From: Bolinopsis microptera | Lineage: Eukaryota > Ctenophora > Tentaculata > Lobata > Bolinopsidae | Length of the DNA: 64,000 nucleotides | Direction of reading: 5' to 3' | NCBI RefSeq assembly: GCF_026151205.1 | Contig: NC_087074.1 | Location: 12,443,182-12,507,181 of the forward strand | Shown: positions 12,835 to 24,800 of the stretch, piece after piece | Position numbering within the stretch: position 1 is the first letter of the stretch | How the letters are laid out: the number at the start of each line of letters is the position of its first letter | Translations under genes and position numbers: made by a program | The notes under the pieces: generated by a model | Databases searched by the model: none | The model's input: the letters and a program-made list of their open reading frames with translations, nothing else | What the model was told of the DNA's origin: nothing

Positions 12835-15800
12835 TCATGATGCCATCTCCAGATACATCTCCGGATCCTTGATCCCAATAAACATATTGCTGACAGTTGA
12901 CTGGAAACTCACCGAACCGTTAGGATTAAACTTAACTTCAAACATCGTATCGTTACCTGGAGGACCCTGGACAACGTATGGGTTATTTGATTGGTACTGA
13001 TGCATGTGACAACTATATCTAGTGAAACTAAAAGTCGAGCAACATGTTCTATGGAAGTTAAACATATCGATGGGAAGCATAATTGCCCAGTTACCCAATT
13101 AAGACGGAAGTTGATGTCTTTAAATAATGAGTTCATTATGGACCGCACTGCCAGTTCGGTTAACTTACAATTACAACGTTAGAATCTGTCGCCTTCATAA
13201 AGCCACCGTTTTTAGCATTTTCAAAGGAAAACATCATGAATCCAGTGGAAGTCACTTTCCAACCACAATCTTGTGTTACAGCCGCTGAAAATATTCAATC
13301 GTTTAACATGAGTGTAATATTTACGGCCAAAAGACGGACCACGAGGCATTATTCACAAAATTATCTAATATTTTACCGTCTTCTAAAAGCATTACTAGAC
13401 GATTTGCTAAACGGTTTTTGTGGAAAGTAAAGAAACCGATCAACAATTTATTGAGTTATTCAGTATTTTCTAATTTCTACAGACGTAGACCGACAAAGAA
13501 ATGCCAATAATAACATTTAAACAGGTCTCATAATTATACACAAACTTACGGGAAGTTTCGAGTTGGCCGCCGGAGGAACACATATACCCAATATTATTCT
13601 TCATCACCACAACTGATCTGAGAGAATGGTTTTTATCTATACTAATAATCCCAAAATGTGTATGTGTGTGTGTGTGTCTGTTTGTGTGTAATTTTCGAAC
13701 GGCTTACGGGAAAACGGTAAGAGTTATGGGACTGGTTTTTTTGGTATAGTTTAGACAAAACTCTGACGAAGCCAATAAGCAAAGCTTTTCTAAATCGGCC
13801 GGTGGTAAGTGGTTTAATTGATGGTTTTGTACCCCAAAAATGGTACCCCATTTGCAGCTCCCCTAATTACAGCTCTGGTATATAATTAGGTAATTTGGCA
13901 GTAGAGCCAGGAGCCGCAATATTGCCTATTAAGGTTTACTATTGAATACGTGTTGGGCGCTCAGAATTAAATTGACTATAAGTATAATGCGGCCGATTTC
14001 GACTGGGCGAGTTCATGCTTTTGCACTGTTTATACTTTTGCAATTCAACTGCGAAAGTGAAGTCCCGGCCGAAGGCACGGGTTACAATAGTAATATAATA
14101 TTGTCACCATTGCTTTAATTTAAAACTCTTAAATAACTGAGTTATAAAACAGATAAGATATTAAACACTCAGTCTAAGTTATTAAACAACAAATTTAAGT
14201 GTCAGAGTAAAACATCTCCCCGTCCTGCCTCTTCTTTCGCATAGCATAATTATACGAACTGGCATGGGTTATGATAACACATAATTGATACGACAAGTTG
14301 TTATTTGTTCTTTTTTGATTAACCTATGCGATTTTTAATCTCAGTTAGCAGGCTCAAAACGTCTCCTGGCAAACGCCGTACATCTATTAATTGTTAAACA
14401 TAACGTTTGAATTAGAAATTATCATCTGTTTCCCGACTGCCTTAGTTAAGAAAGTAAATTATAAATATATTTAATAGCGTCAATACATTGATAAGGATGT
14501 CGTGTCAAATGTACGTTAATCTCATGCAGTGATGTGTAATGATGAGTGTTACACAAGAGAATACAGATCTCAATGAGTGCATGTGTTTTGTAAATTTGTT
14601 ACCGTGCTCTCTTTGGGGGGCCGGGGGGGGGCCGGGGGCCGGGCTCGTTTACTAGTTAATATTCATCCTATACTACTTCTTTACTGCTATAAAACAAGTT
14701 AATATAATATTCACTGCACCACGACTAGGATGTACATTATAGAAATGTAAAAACATGTACTAGAGCGGTATTAGTACGGGAGTCACATCAATAAATTGCT
14801 AATTCACAGACAATCTGCTGATTACAAGATAACTAATCACTAAACGAATCATTAAATAACTAATATATAACTAATAATAACTAACTAATTAATAACTACT
14901 CCACTAATAACTGACCCCTCGTAAAGTAGAGCACCAGGAGGTATAGCGTACAGGCCCCCAGGTGAGGTGTCCATCGGTGGAGGAGGAGGAGGAGCGGAGT
15001 TGTAGTTAACATGAACAGCACCTGGCAGGAGGAGGGGGGTCAGTAAATCATCTTACTACTTTGGCAATCCCCGGTTCGAAATGAAGGGCACAGATTTAAG
15101 CGGTAAACAAAGTAATTTAGTATTATATTGCATCATATTACTTCTAGAGAGATAAATCTAGACTAATCTACGCTTTGGGCAAAAATAACAAAAGTTGTGT
15201 CACGGTGTCGCTACTGAGACATTAAAATCACATTACATAATATTATATATGCTAGGGTCCTATTCTCGAAGGAAAAATCTGGATCAATCACTTTGGGTAT
15301 ATATAACAAATAACAACATGAAACTACTATATATACCCAATAGTACTATAAAACTACTATACACCCAATAGTATATTTACCTGCAGCTGCACCAATAGTA
15401 TATTTACCTGCAGCTGCACCAATAGTATATTTACCTGCAGCTGCACCAACAGTATATTTACCTGCAGCTGCACCAATAGTATATTTACCTGCAGCTGCAC
15501 CAACAGTATATTTACCTGCAGCTGCACCAATAGTATATTTACCTGCAGCTGCACCAATAGTATATTTACCTGCAGCTGCACCAATAGTATATTTACCTGC
15601 AGCTGCACCAATAGTATATTTACCTGCAGCTGCACCAATAGTATATTTACCTGCAGCTGCACCAATAGTATATTTACCTGCAGCTGCACCAATAGTATAT
15701 TTACCTGCAGCTGCACCAATAGTATATTTACCTGCAGCTGCACCAATAGGGGGAGGGCGAGGAGGTCCCGCGCTGTACCCGGGAGGTGCAGACGGTGCGC

Positions 15801-18800
15801 CAGGAATAGGGGCTGGTGCGTTGATCTGAGCGTGCAGTGTTACTGGAGCGTTGTTCACTGCGTGTAGCGGTGCTGATGTCTGGGAAAGTAGGCAGGGTAA
15901 TTACTAATTGTTACTGGAGCGTTGTTCACTGCGTGTAGCGGCGCTGATGTCTGGGAAAGTAGGCAGGGTAATTACTAATTGTTACTGGAGCGTTGTCCAC
16001 TGCGTGTAGCGGTGCTGATGTCTGGGAAAGTAGGCAGGGTAATTACTAATTGTTACTGGAGCGTTGTTCACTGCGTGTAGCGGTGCTGATGTCTGGGAAA
16101 GTGGACAGGGTAATTACTAATTGTTACTGGAGCGTTGTTCACTGCGTGCAGCGGTGCTGATGTCTGGGAAAGTAGGCAGGGTAATTACTAATTGTTACTG
16201 GAGCGTTGTTCACTGCGTGCAGCGGTGCTGATGTCTGGGAAAGTAGGCAGGGTAATTACTAATTGTTACTGGAGCGTTGTTCACTGCGCAGCGGTGCTGA
16301 TGTCTGGGAAAGTAGGCAGGGTAATTACTAATTGTTACTGGAGCGTTGTTCACTGCGTGTAGCGGTGCTGATGTCTGGAAAAGTAGGCAGGGTAATTACT
16401 AATTGTGCGATTGTGTTCCAAGGGTTTTGAGATGTATCTTCTGTTTTTATCCTATTTCATTTTTAGAGATAATGAGAATACTATAATTGTACATACTACA
16501 TATGATTTTATCGCAGTACAGTCTTTATCAAAACTGCTAAGAAACCTCGCTTCTTTATTAGGTGTAAATTTGTAAGCGTGAAGAAGTTCTAGGTATCATA
16601 TTTCATCTCTATGGAATTCTATTTCTGGTTCTATAGAGAGCAGTTAGTATTAAAACTATAATGCTTTTGGACACGAAGGGAAACACACAACGTAATGCTA
16701 GTATTGAAACTATTTTCTTAATACAAGTCACGATGTAAACTGTTTTTAAAGAATATCACTGTTATAACTGAATACAATACACACACACAAGGCGTGTTTG
16801 CTGTATTGTTTACAATAGTGGCTGACTGAGGGTGTAACTATACATTGAGATACACTCGACTTAGAATTAGCTGATACAGTCATAATGCATAGTCATTTTC
16901 TCAACAAGGTAAAGTAACATAAAGTTAGGTATACTATAATATGTATCATATATGTAATTATATGTCATTATATGTCCAGTAAACCTAAGTGTTACTCTGC
17001 AGTGTCGCCTGAGACTTGTGTATCTCGGCTTCTGATAGGGTTTTGGAGGTCAACAACCCCAATTACATTGAGGGAGAAGAATGATGGTTTGTAGTCGGTC
17101 AATTCTTAGCTTATTGAGTTATTGAGCTACTTCAAGTCACAAGTAACGATATTATGAAATTTCTTTTCTCGACAGTAGTTTTGATCATCATCATCCCCAC
17201 AATAATAACCACGATCATTGCATCTCATGCATGGAGATTGTGGGTGAATGATGGTCTATGACTCTATAACCCATCCTTCATTTTTTAGTTATTCAGGCTG
17301 TTGAGAGAACATTTAGAATCGTGTACAGCTTTCAATGAAATTTGTTAGACCTAGCCCCCAAGTCTGACAAAATTTAAGAACGAAAGTAAAAGTGAAAGCG
17401 AAACCAACCTTCTCCACAATAATCTCCCCCATTTCTTCAGGATGTATAAGAGTGGGAGTAGGTTTACCAGTCGGAGCAAATCCCAGGAACTGGTGAATTA
17501 TCCCGTTAGAGATCTGGGTGTTTCTACGCAGCAGGATCCGACCGTCAGATTTACACTTGTCAACTTCCCACACCATCGAGGGGTTCTCAGTTTTACCTTG
17601 TTTCATCGTGTGGTTCACCTGAGAGAGGGGAAATCATAACAAAACTAATTTATCGAAAGTGAAACTGATCTATCTAATTCTAAAGTGTAACTGATCTATC
17701 TAAAGTGTAACTGTATTTCTATATAATCTTCTCTTTTGTCACTACTGTGCACGGTTACGAGAAAGGGTTATTCACGTCTCAAAGTATAATTCCTGTTATA
17801 GAGAATATCACGCTCTAAAAGAAGGTATTGCGAACAAAACTGGATTTATAATAACATTTCTTAATGTCACGAACAAAACTTGACGGGGTAGTCCGTGTCG
17901 ACACAAATGTAATTATAAAACTTTCGGAATTTACAGCCAACAATATCATTCGATAAGCAAACATTATACTGATAATACGAAAACTTACCATGGCCCAAGT
18001 AATGTTATCCAAGGTAACACACAGCCATAGATTAGGGTACTTTGCCGACTGGAAAGCGTATCTCATGACTCCAAAACAGTGGTGAACTATCAGTTCGTCT
18101 GAAGGATCCCCGTTACCGTGGACTATACCGTTAGCCATTATAGCTAGGTATTTGCCTGTCACAGTACTTCGTAATCTGACTCTAGCTCGGTTCAGTAGTG
18201 CACCCTGAGAAGCGGAAAGTGACAGGTATTAGAGTATTAGAGGTATTAGAGGTATTAAGGTATTAGAGGTATTAGAGTATTAGAGGTATAAGATGTATTA
18301 GAGTGTGTATGTGATAGATTACACTTTACAAAGCATGGAAAATGGAAATAACCAATAAATTCTTCCACTTGTCAAATTTGAGATCAAAGTGTCTGGGTTT
18401 AACTGACAGCATGACGGAGCTGCTAGAGCTACTGGTGATTGTTACAGAGACGGTGAAAGTGAAAGTGAAATATTGTTTCGTACTCTAAGATTGTTTCTCT
18501 CAAAGTTCAGCTGAACTTCACCCTCTCCGACTGCTTTAGTGACAGCTTTCATTCCCATGTTCAACATGCCTGACAGCGAGCTCTTCGGTGCTTCTTGTTT
18601 TGCTACTTTTTCAACCTGAAATAGTGTAAGTAGTGTAAATTACAGTGTAAAATAACTCACTGATAAGAGCTGAAACATTCCTGAAATTGCTGTAGTTATT
18701 AGACTAGGTAATTATATTGAAATGAGTGTTTCCGTCTTAACACAGTGAGAATATTTCACCATCAAAACGTTAACAAATTTAGAATGTTAAAACTGGTTAT

Positions 18801-21800
18801 CATAGTTTCAAAAGTGGGCGATGTTTTGCCTATCACTGCTTTCCCAACAATAACTCCCATATTATCAACTGGTTTTTGCGGCGTTTACTATAATATGTGA
18901 AATATGTAAAATATGTATAATATATGTGAACCAACCCTTATTATTACAGATCTTCAATTCCATGAAAGTAACAAAGTAATAGCAAACACTGGCCCGAAGT
19001 GGCCCGTATCAAACTGAACTACAATCCACGGTCGCGTCATATATATTATGGAAGAGGCGATTTTAAAATTGACCCTTCTAGACATGACGTTATACTGGCT
19101 GGTTGCCATCACCATACAAATTATGGGATGAAATTTGATACAGCATTGCCAAATATCTAAAAATGGAAACTTCTGGAAGGTGACATATTCTTGCTGAAAG
19201 TATAACTTGGCACTGGATAGTACAATTAGTAAATAATATGGGCTGTCCTTGTTAAACTGTGAAGTGGGGGGAAGAAGAATCACTTCGCCTCCGATATTCG
19301 ACCCATATTATGGTGGTTCAGATAACTGTGGTTACCCCTAGTAACCCCCTGGTAACCCCCTTGTGAGTCAGGCCTGATAACGTCTGTGTACAGCTATACC
19401 AAGTAACAACCTATGCTCGCTACATTATAACATACATTATGATTTATAAAATTGCAAATCAGGTATTATCAACACAGTTTGTCAGTTCAATCTCATTTAT
19501 TTTATTCCCAATGACACTTTCGAACTGTGTGTCAAGAATTTTGAGCAAGTCGATGAAGACGATCGCGATGACTGCACCAACACAAATAAAGAAAGTTCCC
19601 TCCCATGATGGTGTTTGGAGTTGTGACAGTAGTTGTACCCCCCCCCCCCCCCACAGTAGTCGTACCTGTCATTCCATTGAAACATACCGTAGAGGATTAC
19701 TTTGTGCAAAGAATGTATTATGACCCGGATTATAATGACGTTTTATAGGTTTCCCTAGCAGAGCTAGACAGCTTTTATAGCAGAATTAGATATATCAAAA
19801 TTATTAATGCTTTTTACACAAACAATTCGACAAATATTTTGACTAGCATGACTTGAATGGACTTATGATAAAAAGGAGACTTTATGTTCAGTCAGTAGTT
19901 CGGACATTGGAGTAGAAGGGTTGTCTAATTTTTATGGAATTTTTAATTTGTTCATGGAAATGATTGCATGTTCGTAGCTGTAAAAATCAGAAATTTTGGG
20001 AAAAGCAAAAATATTCAATTCACAATATTTGAACTTACAACTCTGACAGCGAACATTCTCTGTAACGGCGTAGAGTTCCCATTTAGAGGTATGATATTGC
20101 CAACTCTGTCAAAAGCAAGGAATTTGCCAGGATCAGCGCAAGCCTCGAACTCTATAGCACCGCTATCCTCGTGATAGTATACTCTTAGTGCTGCCTGCTG
20201 CTCACTCGCTCTGTACTGGGAAGGAAGAGTGTTACAGATCCTGCTGAGGTATAAAATGTGTAAATTTATATTGCTTTAAGAAATGCGAATGAGTTGAGTT
20301 AGCTAGAATCCTAGGCATTTATAAGAATCAAATATGTAAGATTTAAGGTCCGGTTAGTAAATGGTATAAGAGATTTTCTAATTTTGGTATATAATGACCG
20401 ATATCAAGAATAAACAATAAAAATTAAACGCAAGTAATTATTCAGTATACATAACCATCATATCACTGAATTGACCACATTCATTAGTACCATTTAACCA
20501 TTCAGTATTTGATTTCATGAACATAAATAACGTGGCCACATGAAATCGAGAAAATATAAAACTTTGTTCTATTGCTCTGTTATCTTGTCATTTTTCTTCT
20601 GCGTTATTCTTTAATACGTTACTTTAGCAATGAGACTGTTAGCTTTTCTTGTAGTCCTAGTAGTGTGCTACGGCGGGAGAGCCGAGGAAGAATGCAGAGC
20701 CGAAGAAATTGAAAAAAAGAATGCAGTGGAGCTGATTCACTATCTAAAACGGTGTGTATCAGACGGGAGACTCGCCAAAAGAAGCAGTCTAGACTACCAG
20801 AAGAGATGTGGATCAAGTATCCAGGAGCTGATCGAGGAGAGAAGTGCTGACGAAGTCATCACCTTCGTGACACGTTGTGGGTCTGGTTTACTGGAGAAGA
20901 GAGAGGAGATTGCGATGGAAATTGTAAAGAGATGTGGTACAGGCTTAGAAGAGCTCCAAAGACGTAGCACAGACGAAGTGGTAGAAGTAATGAAGAGGTG
21001 TGGCAGTAGCTTGTTGGAGGAGAGGAGTGATGTGGAGGAGGAGCTGCAGAGACGATGTGGGACAGGGATCCAGGACCTGCTAAACAAGAGGAACCTGGGA
21101 GAGGCTCTAAATGTGCTGAAACGGTGCGGTGGGATCCAGAACAGGGTAGGAAGAGAGTAGGAGGAGGAGGAGCAATGGCGGAGTAGTTCTGGCGGGGAGA
21201 ACTGGGAAACAAACACTGGGTCTATGAACATTGTTTCTGATAACTCTCCAAGTTTAAAGATATATTCATTGTACATGAACTATCGAAGATGTTATTGATT
21301 AAACTTTTGTCGAAATTCTTTTCTTGTTACCGTGACCCTATTAATCAAGAGAAAAGATATTAAAGTACGATTAAGATTTACAATAACTGTGACACTGTTA
21401 ATTGAATTAAAATGTATTTATCTAATATGTTGTGGGCAAAAATATCAATTTAAGTTTGTTTAGGCGATTCAATATTATCCTTTCATCAATAAAATACAGT
21501 GATTTTATTTTGTTGGTCCTACCGAATTAACAGTATGTTGAAAGGGCAAAAGTGATGATTCTATATTATATATAATGTATATAATGAGTCGGGAAGATTA
21601 TGGTTTTAAACTTCAACTACCCATATTTAGTGTATATCCATCAGCGCACTGGTTTATTCTATGTGTCACATGACCACATGAAATAGAGGTGGTGTAAAAT
21701 GATAAACTCAACTCCACAGTACACCCCTGCTATTGCACATAATTGCTGTTTACTGTATTACACTTTGTCAATGAAGTACTGTATTTTGTTTGTTGCTGTA

Positions 21801-24800
21801 TTATCAGTATTTCACGGGCTGGTAGCTGCTGAGGAGGACTTGGAAAAAAGAGAAACCGAAGCGGAGATAGAAAAGAGATGCCATGGAGAATGGCACGGAG
21901 CACTGCTCAAGAAGCGGAGTTTGGGGGATATAGCTGAACTGAGTGTGATGCTGAAGAGATGCTTGATAGGGGGAGGTAGTGGTAAGCTTGAAAAGAGGGA
22001 CGATGTTAAAGTAAAGAAAAGGTGCGCTGGTTGGATCGAGACTCACATTCAAGGGGGAAAACCATGTTACGAGTAAGATGAGAAAGTATATTATAATTAA
22101 TATAGAGTCGGACAAACACAGGGTCAATGTTAATCTGCTAACTCCTTTAAAGAGATTCAAAATATCTTAGAATTATAATTATAATACATTATACATTATA
22201 CATTATACATTATACATTATACATTATACATTATACATTATACATTATACATTATACATTATACATTATATATATACTACAACTTATATACTACAACTTC
22301 GCAAGATTCCATTGATTAAGATTGTTTTCGAGTCCTTACCTTTAGTTGCCGTGACCTCATCAATCAACAGGAAAGACAATATACGATCAACATTAATTGC
22401 AAGAAGTATGGAATACGAATTGAAACTCTTGAATGTTGGATCGAAATTTTATCAATTCAAGTATATATAAGATGTAAGCATTTCAATTTGATCATTTTCG
22501 TCAAAAATATTATGATTCTATTTTGTTGGTTCTACCGTACTATGTTAAAAGGAAAGTTCAGTGATAATTCAAAATGGAATGGTTAAATAATGGCTGAATA
22601 AAACAGGACTAGTATATTACCCATCCCAATTGTGAGATTACTGAAAATGGAGCAGATTCTATCCAGATACATGAACTATAGAGTAATTTTCGTTTAAACA
22701 TTAAATTAACACTCTATGTGAATTAGGTTATGAGCTGCAGTGGCAAGCTTGTCTCTAACTAACATAATGATATCACTGTTTAGCAGTGTGATTAAATTAA
22801 TATCAACATTTTTAGTAAATTTGAGAGCTCTTTGATGAATCTTCTGTACGATTGAATTGATAGGCCTTTTGAAAGTCATCAGCAGTAAAAAAGCTTAAGT
22901 GTATACATTGTACATCAAAATAAAACGTACAATCAAATCTTGATAAAGTTATACCGACAAGCACAGATGTGTAGTGTATACAAATTTCAATGTGTCACAT
23001 GACCACATGAAAAATGAATGGTTGGAATGTAAAATGATAGATCACACTTAACCCGACCCCTGCTAGTGCAGTGCACATAATTGCTGTTTACTGTAGTACA
23101 CTTTGGACCGATGAAATACTGTATTTTGCTTGTTGCTGTATTATCAGTATTTCACGGGCTGGTAGTTGCTGAGGACTTGGAAAAAAGAGAAACTGAAGCG
23201 GAGATAGAAAAGAGATGCCATGGAGAATGGCACGGAGCGCTGCTCAAGAAGCGGAGTTTGGGGGATATAGCTGAACTGAGTGTGATGCTGAAGAGATGCT
23301 TGATAGGGGGAGGTAGTGGTAAGCTTGAAAAGAGGGACGATGTTAAAGTAAAGAAAAGGTGTCATGGAGCATTTGATGTTAAATGTGTGATCGGAGGGAC
23401 CCACGAGCAGTGATTTGATATTGAACTTTTAGAGGACCCCGACCCAGTGATAACTGATAAAAACGACCCTGTGAAAACTATGTACAGAATATCTAGTAAA
23501 TAGCAGAATAGCTGAAATTTCTGTGACCATTCTTTTAAAATTTTTCGGAATTTCGCTGAATTGCACAACTTTCGTCTTGGTAGATTCCAAACACAAGGAA
23601 ATTTTCCTTTTTGGTTGCTAATATATTCAAAGATGGGAGTACAATGTATTGGTTATGCCCCGCTTACTAGTTTAGCTCTATCTGGTCCCCTGCTACACGG
23701 CATGTAAACAAGGATTGGACAGTTAGAGGCGGTCAGTGTAGGCCATATACACTGTGCTTTCAGCTATACCTATTTATATAAATCTAAGACTATTATTTGG
23801 GAAATGCATTTTATCTTTTGTACCACATGTCATCATTTTGTTCCTTACAAACCCGATAGTGAAACCCTACGTGGAATCGTTTTGATAAAAGTACGATTAA
23901 CCTTTAAACACTTATTTTTTCGGAAATTGTAGAATATTGTACTAGTTGACTGAAGTAAATGAGTAATAAACAGACAGTATGTCTTTTAACCCATCTTCTT
24001 GTGCTTCAGAATCATTATTTCACTCAGAAATACAGAAATGTTATACGGTTACGTTTCAATATCTTAATTATTTAACAGATATTGTATTGAGGTTCTATAT
24101 TAGAAGTTCTAATGCGTAGTAAACAACATATCAATCACGGCATAATATAAGAATAATATAAGAATCATGTTCCATAGATCACCTATGTTTACGGCACCAC
24201 AAAAGGTTGCATGAAGGCCTGAAATGATTAACCTTACCCATTAACGAGTTATTTCAAGAGCTTAAACCATGGCCATTACCCAATCTGAAAAGATATTTAA
24301 CGGCTGATTCTGGCAGAATACTTACTAAGCACTGAAATATAGCCAAACTTTACTAAACTGACAATTGGTAATTCAAATAAACTTACCCCGTACAGATAGC
24401 CAGCATTAGCGCCAATAATATGTCCGGTTAGAGGACACTGTAACATCACTGCTGATCCCAACTGAAGATGAAAGATGTATCTTCAACCTTTTCATATCAG
24501 CATGTATAGTTTAATCAAATGGATAGTTTTTTTGAAGTCCGAGATACAGTCCATGATAATAAGTAGGCGCAGTTTATATCTCCGCCAAAAGCACATGAAA
24601 TCGAGATAAATTATTTTGCAATGTATACAGAGTTAATATATGCACTTATACAAATCACTTGGAATAATTTTGAAAGAGAATAACAAGCTCAAAAACGCTA
24701 CTGACGTATTTCTCCATAAAAAGCACAATAGCGTAGGAAGCTTTTGTCGAGGTGCCTCGAAAGTGATCTTAAATGATTCCCCGTTCAATTTTGGTCGAGG

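Noticed and set aside
14885..15021. Stop codon at 14885 as the end of the trefoil gene
   Set aside because: A GTCAGT donor at 14910-14915 joins in phase to exons encoding a further trefoil domain, which is the better model.
15357..15746. Repeated VQLQVNILL frame in the 27-bp array
   Set aside because: Alternative frame of the minisatellite; not linked to any exon.
20794..21276. 160-codon minus-strand frame opposite the first peptide precursor
   Set aside because: Shadow of the plus-strand repeats; Ser/Leu/Pro-rich with no start context, and the plus frame has a signal peptide and regular cleavage sites.
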